Notes: generated by a model not told the origin, from the sequence alone. DNA of 64,000 nt from Heligmosomoides polygyrus polygyrus (GCA_947396885.1 OX377202.1:17174001-17238000); one strand, 5' to 3'. Shown: positions 1 through 11,394, counted from the first letter of the stretch. A program made the numbers and translations.

Positions 1-500
1 TTTATCCGGTTAGAAATGCACATGCCGGTGTGCTAAAGTGAGCTGAATGTGCTTGACCCCTGTCGGTGGGTTACTGCCATGTTTGAACTAATTAAAAAAG
101 AAATCACTCACTTTTTCACTTTGGGTGGCCATCTTTAGAGTGAATAAAACATTTCAACAATGGAAGAAAAATTAACGATTCATAACTCTATATAATCGCT
201 AGGAAACAGGCTTTCCAACACAATATAATACTTCAGCTAGTTTGCTTTGAATTCCAGAAAAAACAAAAATATTGCAAAATTTATGACTCAACCTAATAGT
301 AACCAATGGGTACGGGCCAATAATGCTTGAATATCTTAAGTATAAAATTGAAAATAAGGAAATCTAAAGATAATCTCATTCGATCTAAATTCGTAAATAG
401 TGGCCCTTGTCGTTGACCACTTACGGCAGGAAGTTATGCAGGCAGGTAATTCTTCAAACGATGTCCAAATTTTTTACCTAGACACTCTAAAACTAAATCT
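1..500. other. AT-rich spacer, nothing recognised
   Basis: No coding signal, repeat match within the window, or RNA gene that I can support. Confidence 0.5.
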
Positions 501-502
501 AC

Positions 503-595
503 AGCCCCGGTGAAGTAAGGCACAGTAGCATCACTGTCCGGAAAGCAGAAGGTGCGGGTTCGAGTCCCGCCAGGCGCAAGAGTTTTGACCGTAAC
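503..595 (+). repeat. SINE-B copy (tRNA-like)
   Basis: B box GGTTCGAGTCC at 557-567 sits in a T-stem (gcggg/cccgc). It is followed by 'aggcgc' and the family's extension aagagttttgaccgtaac. It aligns along its length with the plus-strand copy at 52254. The anticodon arm is not convincing, so I call it a SINE or tRNA relic and not a working tRNA. Confidence 0.55.
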
Positions 596-701
596 TAGAC
601 ATCCATCTAACAGCTTAAATCAATTCTATATGTATAATTCAAGACTCTGAGATATAAGGGAAATCAGTGAGCATCATATAAAGATCGAAGCAAGCTAAAA
701 G

Positions 702-986
702 CAGTACCGGACGTGCCGCTGCGTCCAAGCGCCCAATCGAATGATTCTGTCGGGTCTATATGCATTGCTCACAGCACGTCATGCCGGCAGCTAGCTCCAA
801 ACAGTAGGCCATGTTCGTCCAAGCGCGCGGGTAGTCTCCTTCCATCAGCCTAACGTCCAGAAGTTGAGAACGCCGCGCCCTAAACGATTTGCACCCGGCG
901 CGACGCGTGGCGAGCGGAAAACGGCGCTCTACGGCGCCCTTTTGCGCCGCTTGTGCTTGTTGGACGCAGCGGCATGTCCGGTACTG
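702..986. mobile_element. Palindromic MITE with about 28-bp TIRs
   Basis: Left end cagtaccggacgtgccgctg at 702 is the near-perfect reverse complement of the sequence ending at 986 (ttggacgcagcggcatgtcc). The interior holds 'ggtctatatgcattg...', resembling the tandem array unit at 13.98-14.50 kb. No transposase. Confidence 0.65.
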
Positions 987-1090
987 TATCTGATAACGTT
1001 GATTGTAAATCAGAAGAAAAGCTCAGTCAGGTGTTATCTGCTTTGAAGTGCTATGAGGTAACCTGATTTCCTTTTATTGTCTTTTGCTTA

Positions 1091-1379
1091 GGGCGCGTAT
1101 AGCGCAGTCGGGGGAGGCACCGACGGTCGCGTGCACCTGATACCAGGTTCCTGGTTCGGATTTTCCGCGCTGGCCAACCAAGCCTTCCATCCTTCTGGGG
1201 TCGGTGAATTGGTACCAGACGTGTCTGGGAACGATGAAGCGCTGCCTTGTTCATCGGCTGGCCACCGCAAGTAATTGTATGGCCAAATACGCATTCAAGT
1301 CGCCTTCACAACATCCCGTAGAAGTAGAGTGCGTGGCGCATCCCAAAAGGGATTGAGTAACGCCGTCCTTTATCCTTTA
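1091..1379 (+). mobile_element. SINE-A copy, full length
   Basis: A box tagcgcagtcgg, B box ggttcggattttcc, the body ending cgccgtcctttatcctttat. Flanked by a perfect 13-bp direct repeat TGTCTTTTGCTTA (1078-1090 and 1380-1392), a target-site duplication showing retrotransposition. Confidence 0.88.
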
Positions 1380-1392
1380 TGTCTTTTGCTTA

Positions 1393-2264
1393 TTATCATA
1401 AAAGTGTAGTTCGTAGACTATAACAACTCTTGATTGAAGGAATCGGCCTATAACACTGACCAAAGAAAAGTATAAAGTGGAACGATTAATTTTCAGTGTT
1501 GCCCTGTAGTTAGTATTTGAATGCCAGTCGATTAAAAAATATGCCCTACTAGATAAGTTTCTTGCATTTCAAGGCAAACAAATAAGCTGAATAACAGGAA
1601 ATCGCAAGAGAAATGTTCAGCATTTCTGGCAGAATGAAACAGCCCGGCTGGAACAAGGCTCTTCTAAGGTTGTATGAGCACAACAAAATTATACCCTCAA
1701 GCAAAGAACTTCACCGAAACTCAGGAAACTCAAACTGAATGGCTGGAAGTATTCGAAGTCAAGACTGACCTGTTCTGTGAGTCCTGTGAACAGTACTAGA
1801 GTGAAGACGACTGCCAGCCGCATTGTCAACTGGCGTAGACGAGTACGGTGCCGCGGTCAGCTCTTATAGTCGGCGGAACCGGCCGCGCCCGCCGGCCAGA
1901 ACGGTCGTCGTCCGGCCAGCCGTGTTCGGCGCCGCCTTCAGCAGCAGTTTCCCACCGGATGAATCACGTTGCTGCTCATCGTCAAGTTTACCCAGTGCAC
2001 AGAGCGGGTCCACGGAACGGCGGCTGAATTTTTCAGGAGCGGGCGAGCACCCGCGGCGTGAGTAATATGGAGCGGTTGCCATGTAGGGGAATAATCCACT
2101 AAAGAGCACATTTACGTTTTACTTTCAAATTTTTGAGAACAACTTGATCGCTTAAAGGAGGCAGAAGCGGTGCGGGAACGGTGCTGTGCTTAAGGTTTTA
2201 GATCGGACCGAAAGTTTCCACCGCTTCAATGTCTTGAATGTTCTCGCCTTTCTTTGAGTTTTAT
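1393..2264. other. Spacer with a GC-rich island
   Basis: Mostly AT-rich. The 1820-2065 stretch is GC-rich (ggccgcgcccgccggcc) and open on both strands, but I see no domain or splice structure, so no gene is called. Confidence 0.4.
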
Positions 2265-3179
2265 ACAGGGTGCACCAAAATAACGTGGACAAAGATTTTT
2301 TCGTCGTCAATTATAAAACAACCAACAAATCGAGAAAACGTCAACTGATTACAACAATACAAACATTGGGGTACGCCATGTTCAAGTGGTTTCGTAGTGG
2401 CCTCCCTTGGAGCGGATGCAGAGGGCCAAACGTTTCGCGAACTTTTGGACGATAGGTCGCAGATCGTACCTGGGAACATATTTTGTTCAAGGATGAGAAG
2501 CTGTTCACCGTGGAGCAGACGCACAATCGCCAAAGTGGTAGGATGTGGTCTACAGAGGCTCCAAGCACCTCCGCTATTATCCAAACCCACAATCTGTCAT
2601 GGTTTGGGGCGGAATCTGCGCCAGCGGCATAACCCCTGGTTTTCGTGGATAAAGGAGTGAAATCGACGAAGATGTGTACCAACGAGACATTCTTGAGTCC
2701 ATAGTTCTTCCTTGGGTCCAGTAGCATTTCGGTGATGCCCATTGGACGTTCAAACAGGACTCTGCACCCGAAAATAGTGCAAAGAGTGCGCAGGCGTGGT
2801 ACAAAGTCAGTTTCCCCGACTTCATCACGCCTTTGGAATGGTCGCCGTATTCTCCGGAGTTGAATCCGATGGACTACAGTGTGTGGGGCATTTTAGAGGC
2901 TAGGGTCGGCGTCAAACGCCACCGCAGTCTCGAGTCCCTAAAGGAATCCTTGCGCCAGGAGTGGAAGTTGTCTCCTGATGACCTGCGGCCCATCGCCGAA
3001 AAATTCGCGAAACGTTTGGCCCTCTGCATCCGCTCCAAGGGAGGCCACTTCGAAACCGCTTGAACATGATGTGCCGTAATGTTTGTATTGTAGTAATTTA
3101 GTCGTCGTTTTCTCGAATTGTTGGTTGTTTTTTAATTATGATTAAAAAAATCTTGTCCACGTTATTTTGGTTCACCGGG
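2265..3179 (+). pseudogene. Rearranged mariner/Tc1-superfamily transposon (DDxD type)
   Basis: The plus-strand C-terminal transposase half is recognisable: ILFKDEKLFTVE (2479-2514), then frameshifts, then EWSPYSPELNPMDYSVWGIL with the third catalytic Asp in NPMD, ending RSKGGHFETA at 3060. The N-terminal DNA-binding half is absent. In its place, 2265-2466 is an inverted copy of the 3' end (about 2975-3179), giving 200-bp inverted arms. TIR core accaaaataacgtggac is at both ends. Stops and frameshifts make it inactive. Confidence 0.82.
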
Positions 3180-3636
3180 GGAGCGAGTCACACAGGGAGG
3201 ATCCTCACCCCTCTATTGGTTTGAAAATGTGCTTATTTTTTGCCAACTCGTTAAACCCAAGAAGTAGGGGGTAACAATGGGATACGGCGCAGGACGCGTT
3301 TGGAGTCTTGTACGCCCGCGGTGCTCCTGCAGCCAGTTGCGCGGAGCGTAGGTGGGTAGAGGGTTGACTCATGCGAGAGAGGTCAGGGGTTTGGCTCCTT
3401 TGCGTCGCTGCACTTTTGTATTTCAACTGATTGGTAGAGATTTAGGGGATCCTGACTTCTATACCATTTCCAGACGTTTTCTGCGCATTTTTTCAGCGGT
3501 ATGTTGTGGTATCCAACATGGTGATGTATAAATGTTCAACACCCCCAACTCCTTGGGTTTAGCGACTTGGCAAAAAATAAACACATTTTCAAAGCAACCG
3601 AGGGGTGAGGATTTTCCCTACATGACCCGCTCCACC
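3177..3636. mobile_element. Palindromic MITE abutting the mariner
   Basis: Left arm 3177-3280 (tcctcacccctct, tgaaaatgtgcttatttttt) is the inverted match of 3540-3636. Arms are about 90-100 bp at roughly 80-85% identity, with a 260-bp middle. It starts exactly where the mariner TIR ends. No coding capacity. Confidence 0.65.
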
Positions 3637-3639
3637 CAT

Positions 3640-6080
3640 TCAGACAGATTCCTCCCTTGTGAGAGCCTAATCTTGACGTATCATGTAGACCTTTTATTAG
3701 AATTTAAAAAGTCGAAATAAAATGTTTTTTTTAAATAAATACAATACACGTTTGGTTAACTTGGGCTTGTCTCCTATGTAGAGGACATTGCGCATGTGGG
3801 TCGTCTAACGTGTAGCGGCGATATTCTCAGCGAAGGTCCACCTGGGCTGATGTGGTTTTTGGTGTCGAGGTGACAAGCTGGATGCTTCCTGTTCCGGACC
3901 GTCCAGTTTCCCTCGTCATCTAATTGTATTCACTGTTGTCGTCGGATGTCTCACATTCGTCGTGCTGAGCAAACAATGCTTTTGACGAGGTGACCGGTGG
4001 GAAACACGGCACTTCTACGGCAGACTATCCTTTCACAGGGGAACCACGACTTTCAAGAACAAATACCGACATGATTCTTCTGCATGAAAAATAAGTCTTG
4101 ACCGCCCTGAACATTACACATTTCTAACGGATAGCGTATTTTGAGGATCTTTAGCGTCGGAGACTGAACACGAAGTTGTACGGCACTGAAGTTCGCTCTG
4201 CAGAGCAAGTTACATGCTGCAGCTGAAAATGCACATAAGACATCAGCCGTGCATGACTTGAAAGCTGAAGATGTGGCATTGCAACGTCTACTTCGACTAA
4301 AGTTGATCGGTATTGACGAACTTAAATTGATATTTAAATTTACATGTCGATGTTTGGACGCTCTTCGGCTTACTCATCGGGACATGAAGGTAACAGTTTT
4401 GCTGAGATTACTAAAGCTTAAACCTTTAAATAGAACATTCCACTATTTCACAAAACATTAAAATGCTCCAAATGGTTGCTCTTCTAACTCTTTCTGAAAT
4501 ATGCGACTGTATCCGGAAGGTGCATTGCTAAAAATTCACACTTTCTCCTCCCTTTCTTGTCCGTCTTTTGCATCTATGGCTTCGCCCCAGTTCTGCTCGT
4601 TAACTTGCCTAGGTTGATCTACTCTATGAAGAAAGTATCTAAGGAATATAAGCTCCTTACATACATACAACCTGTTTAGGTGAAACCACATTTGCAATTT
4701 TCTATGCAATTCCAGAAGAAAAAAAGAAAACAAAGTAAAAGGGCAACGAGAAAGAAAGACCTTAGGAGGTTTATAATCGGAACGATCCTAAGTCCTATCC
4801 TTGCGTTCGTCGAGGTCAGCTTGGAAAACGCACCGCATACATCAGGCGGGAAGATTAAAAAAGGTGAAGGTCGGCGTTTGTTCAGTTTTTCACTCTCTCT
4901 TTTTACTGCTTTCGCGATCCCGAGGTAAAGAAGAAATACCGATAAAAGGTTTTTAATTCACTGTTCGTTCGAGGAGCACGGAAGTTACAAAGGCTAGCAC
5001 ATAGTCCATTAGACCCGCAAAACGACGCACCAAACGTGTATGTTTTTCGAAAGGGTTGAAGGAAATAAACTTGTTTTCAACACCGCATATAGCAGATCGC
5101 CTGAATATTACAAATAAAAAAATTCTGTTATTTTTCCTTTTTCTGAAACTATGATATCCTTTGTTTCAGGAGAACTTTTAATTTTGAGCCTTTTTGTTTT
5201 TTGCTCTCATTTTTCTGGTCTTTTCCTTTTTGTATCTGTTTGTGTCTATTTGTCTTTAAATTTTAGAAAATTTTTCCTCTGTTTCCTATTAGCCTGTGCT
5301 ACCATCCTACTTTTCCACACGCATCCGTCTTTGAGGGGTTTTGATGGAGTTGACGGACCTACTAAATTTGTATCCGGAGCCGATATCTCCTACGACTTGC
5401 AGCGTTGTGGGGGGGGGGGGGGGGGGGAGGAGGGGGGGGGGCGGGAGGGGGAGACACCGTTCTTCCTCACCAGTTATCCGTCATCCTTGATCTAACCATT
5501 TATCCTGTTATCCTTTGTCCCGTTTCCTTACCTCTACAGTTTGAAACTTTTATACTTTTAAGCGACTTCTACTTTCCGTTTAAGAAGTGCGCTCATATGA
5601 AAAGTAAGACTGATGTCTAGTTTTGCTAGTTTTGATCTGTTGAATTTTTTTTGCACCACGTATTTTTTTATGTGCGGTGCCCACGTTAAATGTACTATTT
5701 TTGTACGCACGACATTATGCAAATAAGAGATAAATAAACAACTCAACAGATAAATAAGCAATTTGTTTGGGATAAAATGAAGGGAATTTGAACTCATACA
5801 TACAATGACTTGCTGATGGTCAAAGCAATATTTCCTCCTTACCAGACAACTATGATGTGTTACCAATCCGCTGATCTCAGAGTGCTGGAGGGTTTTATCG
5901 GCCTTGCGTGATCGGGATCAAGAATCTCGACTTGGGCGCACATCGACAGCAGGAACCGCTTCTGATTGAGTTATCAATGCCGATGCAGTGTGGCAGCTAT
6001 TAAACAGTTGAACGATACATTGCTTTTTTACCCAGATATCTGAATTGCTCTTTTTAAAGTTTTCCAAAATAAGTGCTCCA
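3640..6080. other. AT-rich spacer with a G tract
   Basis: About 2.4 kb without a supported gene. Short ORFs here are low-complexity (Lys- or Phe-rich). The only notable item is the G-rich run at 5408-5452. Confidence 0.5.
5408..5452 (+). repeat. Poly-G tract
   Basis: About 19 consecutive G residues followed by interrupted G runs (agga, gcggga). Capable of G-quadruplex formation; length may be an assembly estimate. Confidence 0.8.
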
Positions 6081-6107
6081 CCAAATTACATTTCGTATCT
6101 TAAAAGG

Positions 6108-6225
6108 TTGTCTGGGAAAGATAACTGACTTGTTGAGCTGAATTTTTCATCGCCTGGCCAAAAGCCGTTCAAATTGCCTCTACGACATCCCGTAGAAGTA
6201 GAATGTGTCCCGTAGAAGTAGAATG
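6108..6225 (+). mobile_element. SINE-A fragment, truncated at both ends, with 24-bp TSD
   Basis: Matches the middle of SINE-A (ttgtctgggaaagata ... cgacatcccgtagaagtaga) with the last segment duplicated. The flanks 6084-6107 and 6226-6249 are identical over 24 bp, so it inserted as this short piece. Confidence 0.8.
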
Positions 6226-6349
6226 AATTACATTTCGTATCTTAAAAGGTCATGAAAGGCACCTCAAAGGAGGATTCATTAGCGTGGTGTTGTTTGTATC
6301 CTTCTATGACGCAAACATATGTTTTCTTCTTCTTGTTATAAAAGATAAG

Positions 6350-6616
6350 GTTAAACGACGGCGTTACTCAATCCCTTGGGGTGCGCCACGCGTTCTACTT
6401 CTACGGGATGTCGTCGAGGCCACTCGTTTACGTATTTGGCCATACCATGGCTTGCTATGGCGGTGAAAAAGTCAGCATCAACAAACCAGTTATCTTTCCC
6501 AGACAAGCCTGGCACCAATTCGCCAACTTCGGAGGGAAGGAAGGCTTGGTTGGCTTGGGTTAACTAAGAACCTGGTATCGGGTGCACAAGACAGCCCTTC
6601 GACTGCGCCACACGGG
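6350..6616 (-). mobile_element. SINE-A copy
   Basis: Reverse-oriented: starts with the 3' part ggcgttactcaatccc and gtgcgccacgc, and ends near the A box (gactgcgccacacg). Moderately diverged. Confidence 0.8.
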
Positions 6617-6636
6617 TGGTTTTCGTTATATATACC

Positions 6637-7375
6637 ATATTCTCGTCGAATTGGACACTTTTCCAATCAAATAGGACACTCTTTCAAATCAAATTGTACA
6701 CTCTTCTAAGCTGGTCTGTGAACTTTGAAATCAAACTGAACGTCTTTCAACTCCAAAGGAACTTCTTACAAGTTAAACCACACACTCTCCAAAATGGTTA
6801 GAATAATTTTCTGTTTAAGGAACATTTAGAATAAATTTTTTTGAATTTTTTTGTACTTTAGCTGCCCCAATAAGTGTTATAATTTTATATAATTTCTATT
6901 TTGCAAGAAAAAAACGATAAATTCAACTTTGTTTTAAAGTGCAGCAAGGCAGCAATCATGTAGTACATCGCGCCATGCACTCGGAGAGCAAGTCGCAATG
7001 GTGATCTTATTGATAGTGCAAACACAGCTTACATGAAGCAAGAAAGTTAGGATATGTGTTGTTTTTACAACTTTTCAAGTTGCACCGTTTGCAGGTGTGA
7101 AACTGACAGACAATGAATTTGCTATCAATCAAATAGAAATCGCCACGTTAGGGATGAGGGCATGGCGCATTCTATATTTTGGCACTAAAAATGGCTTGAA
7201 CAAAAAAATTATTCTAAAATTTTTTGAGGGTCTCTAGTTTAATGTAGAAAAAGCTCATTTCGATTTCAAAAGTTTTAAGCTAGCATAGAAGGTTGTCCAA
7301 TTTGATTTGAAGAGTGTCCGATTTGATATGAAAAGTGTCCAATTCGACGTGGAAATGGTACATATTTAATTATGT
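6637..7375. mobile_element. Non-autonomous DNA element with subterminal repeats (family P), full copy
   Basis: Ends are inverted: tataccat...cgtcgaattggacacttttcc at 6637 against the reverse complement of aaaagtgtccaattcgacgt near 7350. Each end carries several copies of a motif like aaatcaaattggacactctt. No ORF of note. Related copies or ends lie at 8551, 15026, 36655-37572 and 47600-48480. Confidence 0.7.
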
Positions 7376-8548
7376 GTCTTTGAATAGCTGATGGATATTG
7401 TAAGCACTACTGTCTGTGTGGAAATAGAATAAATAAATAAAATTTCGCGGCGTCCACACAATATAATGAGCTGACTTGGAGAGTCGAGGTTCGACAGAAC
7501 AAGTTCTAAAAGTGTAGGTCCTCACTGTGCTGAAAAATAAGTAGCTGGTATACTATGCTCATCTCTCTGATCATTTCATTCGTATAAAGTGGTATAAAGT
7601 AGTCATCATGATGAAGTTCATATGGGCTTGTGGGCTATGATCCTAACACGCTTAACGTTTTCATATCAAAAGGATGTCATATGATAGCTCAAGATAATGG
7701 GATTCTCTGGAGGACTTCATTTTCACGGTAACTGCTCGACCACTCTTCTCAAGCGGCAAAACTTGTCTCACTAGCTGTTAACCGGCCATGCTAAGTGGTT
7801 CGCCGGGCTTTACTTCCCACTTGTCCAGCTGTTTTCAAACAGCCGATCTCTATCCCTACACTCTCGCATTTGTTTTCGACATTCGCGCCACTCGAAAGGT
7901 TTTTGTTCCAGGTCTGGATGAGTCTTTAGTGCTCAACTGGTGTGGGCACCCGCTCCTGACTGCGGAAGACTTCAGGAACACAAGATGGAGCATGCCGGGT
8001 TAATGAGGGTCTGGGAGAATGACTGTAGATGATTTCAGGAAACGGAAGGAGCAACTACCAAAGAGCAGCTGCAACGCGTACGTATGCACTGCCACCCGTT
8101 GGATTCCCCTTCCGAGTACGGGTGTTACCAAGACGATTTCGACGTTTGGGCTTCTGGTTTTCCTTGTTTACTCACGCTGGTCTCGTACTCACTTTCGAAG
8201 AGAGTGCACGCAAATATCGGCTTCCACACCAATGATGAAAAAACGATCCGAGGACCCCTTTAGGATGATCTTCTCAGAGGCAGATTGCTATAAATAATAA
8301 CTTTCACAGCGTACGTCAAGTTTCGTAGCTGTTCAGTCGGGCTGAATATTTCCTAATCACTGATAATTTTTTATGGCCAAAAGTACTCTCAACATTAACT
8401 GCTGTCAAGTTTATAAAAAGGTAAAAGACTATACAGTTGTCAAAATTCAGGTTCTTAGATCTCATACCGCGTATTAAAACATCCTAATCTTAATCACACC
8501 GAACACGGTCAAAATTTTATTTCGAAAAGCTTATTAGACACCCTACCA
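7376..8548. other. Spacer, nothing recognised
   Basis: Two overlapping ORFs (7788-8297, plus) lack any recognisable domain or splice sites. Confidence 0.4.
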
Positions 8549-8550
8549 TA

Positions 8551-9150
8551 AATATACCATTTTCTCGTCGAACTGGACACACTTTTAAGATAACTTAAGA
8601 ATATTGAAGTCTAAGCAAATTTTTCCAAATTTAAATGAGCTTCTTTTTTATTGAACTAAAGACTCCCTAGAAAGGTTAGAATAATTTTTGTCGAAGGAAA
8701 TTTTAGTAAAACGTTCTTTGAAGGTTTTATTTATCTTCCAAGGAAGTGTGGGAATAGCTCCATCGTTTGAGATACTACAAAAAATGTTTGAGGAAAAATA
8801 ATGTCATATAGCTTATTTCAAAAAGCAGAAAGACAGCCATTTTTTAGTTCTGAAAAAGAGATTTCTCCATGCCCTCTTTCAAGACGTTGTCATTTTTATT
8901 CAGAATTTTTGTGTGCATGAAGTTTGACACCTCTTAGCGATACAACAAAAACAGCTGTAAAAAACACACATGTACTCACTTTCACTTTAATACTGCATAT
9001 AAGCGGCATTTACAGCGGTAATCAAATAAAAGTTGTGGCGAAATTTTTGAGCGTATGGCACGATCTAATCTTTTAATGCGCTAATGCTTCTTTCTTTGTT
9101 GTTTTAAACTTTGATTTATTATTTTTTTCTAGAAATAAGATTTTTATAAA
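8551..9150. mobile_element. Family P element, left end plus diverged body
   Basis: Begins ataccattttctcgtcgaac then tggacacacttt, as in the copies at 6637 and 47600. The body to about 9120 shares the gttagaataatttttgt and aaaatggcagcc-type words of the family, but no right terminus is seen before the RTE begins. Confidence 0.5.
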
Positions 9151-9159
9151 TTTTCTACA

Positions 9160-10388
9160 CTCACTTGGGCAGTCCACGGATCTCCCTCGATAGAGAGCCT
9201 TCGGGCTCTCTTGTTAAGAGGGTTCTCGGGCCGCTTGTCGCAGGGCCACGTGGCGCGTCCCGGGTGGTGGATAGGGGAATTAAACGCGAACCAAATGCGA
9301 CCGTGTACTGCCCAGAGACGCAGGTGGGATGCAGGGGATGGACTCCTTGCTCCTGCTGTGTCGGATCGACGCGTTCCTTGTGCGTGGGAGCGGCATGTTC
9401 GTGCACAGTGTGCGCGGATGTGTCCGTGACTGTGCGGATTGTAACTGCGTCGGCTCGGCCAAAAGCTTGCACTCGGTAGACTGGGAGTACATCGTAAGGC
9501 GATTCGAGGCCGCCTTAAGTCTCGCCCCGTCCCTTCGGGCAGTCTGACTGGCTGCCCGGAGTTCTTCGCCCGCACGACAGAGCCCGACTAGCTACCCGTG
9601 TGTACTCCAGTCAAAAACTGCATCACTAAAGGGCCTCATTCCCCTGGCTCCGAAAGAGCCCCCATTTCTGCAGCGATGGGAAGGACGAGTACGGAGATGC
9701 TGCTAAAATCTCAGGGCCTAACCAGGCTGCGCAAATTGAGAAGGACTAGGATGTCGATCTGTACTTACAACGCCCGCACACTTGCATCGGAAGCATCCGT
9801 CGAGGACCTGATGATGCAAGCCAGGAAGATCAAGTACGACTTCATCGGACTGACCGAGACGAGAAGACACCACCCCCTACACGCCCCTACGACTCCGGAG
9901 AAGAACTGTTCCTCGGAACATGCGACAGCAGGGGAGTAGGCGGCGTTGGTGTCCTCGTCAACACGCACTTGGCCATGAACATCGATTCGTACGAGTCTCT
10001 GACAACCCGAATCGGGCGTCTGCGACTGAAGCGATGTGGTTCCGTGCCAGCTTTGACTGTATTCGTCGCGTATGCCCCAACATCCGACTACGACGACGAA
10101 GAGGTCGACGCCTTCTACGTGGAGCTGGAGAAGTTCTATAGGGAAGATCACACCTTCTACAAGATGATCGTCGGCGACTTCAACGCCAAAATCGGACGGC
10201 GAAGGTCGCCGGAAGAACTTCACATCGGAACCCACGGTTTGGAGTGGAACGAGCAAGGTGAAAGGCTGTCTGAATTTATCATCTCGACCAAGACGGTCTA
10301 CGGAGAAACTGCCCGAATCTCACGGCGCGCGTTGCGTGCGGAGAAAATGCCCGCAACCAAGGGAAAAAATGCCCGCGAATAGCAGCCT
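9160..10388 (+). mobile_element. RTE-type retrotransposon, 5' UTR and endonuclease part only
   Basis: After a GC-rich 5' UTR (9160-9680) comes an APE-type endonuclease in two frames: residues TYNARTLASEASVEDL and IKYDFIGLTETRRH (9751-9870), then after a frameshift near 9900-9970 VFVAYAPTSDYDDEEVDAFY, MIVGDFNAKIG and GLEWNEQGERLSEFI (to 10290). NA, ETR, YAPT and GDFNAKIG are signature blocks of the nuclease that nicks target DNA. Homology stops near 10330-10388; the RT domain is missing. Inactive fragment. Confidence 0.88.
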
Positions 10389-10644
10389 ATTTCCGCAACG
10401 TTTCATTTGTATCAAATCTCTAATAAGAAGTTGATCGCAAAATTTCGTGTTCGAAAAACACTCTATATTTCGAGAAGGCCTTGAAAGATTTTTGGCGAGG
10501 TGCTACACCGTAGGTTCTGGTCATTTTAATAGGGTTTTTAGTAAAACCTGTGTTGCAACTAATCATTCAGATATTTAAATCCTTTATTCAGATATGTGAA
10601 AATATCAGAAAAACAGCAGCAAAGCGAATAAAAATAGAAGTCCT
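10389..10644. other. AT-rich spacer between two RTE pieces
   Basis: No RTE homology recognised here. It contains the first copy of the 15-bp target repeat at 10645. Confidence 0.5.
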
Positions 10645-10659
10645 ATACTGAGAACAACA

Positions 10660-11110
10660 GTTATAGAACAGTCGTCCGCCCAGTAGCGACGTACGGTGCT
10701 GAGTGCTGGCCCGTGACGAAGGAAATTGAAAGCCGCCTCAGTGTAATGGAAACGAAAATGTTACGGTGGACGGCTGGAGTTACGCGTTTGGACCACGTTC
10801 GCAACGACACCATACGACAGAAGTTCGGTGTCGCCCCGATAGCCGAGAAGCTGCGCGAAGCTCGTCTTCGATGGTACGGCCACGTCCTCCGCGCTAACGA
10901 CGACACCGTCCGTAAGATTGGCCTGAATCTTGAGGTCCCTGGAAAGCGGCCCAGGGGACGCCTGAAGCAACGTTGGCTAGATACGTTGCACTTGGACTTG
11001 GAGATGGCTGGTGTGCACCCTGATCAAGCATTTGATCGGGAGAATTGGCGTCACCACACCAAAAGAGCGGACCCCGCCACCAAGCGGGACAGACTCTAAT
11101 GAAAATGATG
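10660..11110 (+). mobile_element. 5'-truncated RTE 3' end with 15-bp TSD
   Basis: Encodes the RTE C-terminal region: [65 protein letters not shown] and stop at 11099. Short tail taatgaaaatgatg. Direct repeats ATACTGAGAACAACA at 10645-10659 and 11111-11125 flank it exactly, so it is an independent insertion and not the end of the upstream endonuclease piece. Confidence 0.88.
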
Positions 11111-11394
11111 ATACTGAGAACAACAATAAAAAGAGCACAACAAGTATTTACGATGCCAGCGGTGTATCAGATGAGAATCACTTGAAAAGCAATGAATGTT
11201 GAAATATCTATGTTCAAAGCCTGTTTTAGTTAAGAAGGAAATGAGAAGGAAATGATTGGTCAAAAATGAAGGCTTCATCAGGAAGACTCAGTAAAACCTC
11301 AGTAAAACCTAAAAACCAATTTGTAAACAAATTCCTAGATAAGTTCTGTTATTTTTTCATTTTCTACTTCTCATGACTTTGAAGTACATGTACC

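Noticed and set aside
2261..2742. Minus-strand ORFs across the mariner element
   Set aside because: They are antisense readings of the inverted 3' copy and the catalytic half of the transposase.
9160..9330. HDV-like self-cleaving ribozyme at the RTE 5' end
   Set aside because: Hairpins exist, but I could not place P1, P2, P3 and the catalytic C junction together; kept only as a test suggestion.
9144..9575. Overlapping ORFs on both strands in the GC-rich stretch before the RTE endonuclease
   Set aside because: Best explained as the structured RTE 5' UTR; no conserved protein seen.
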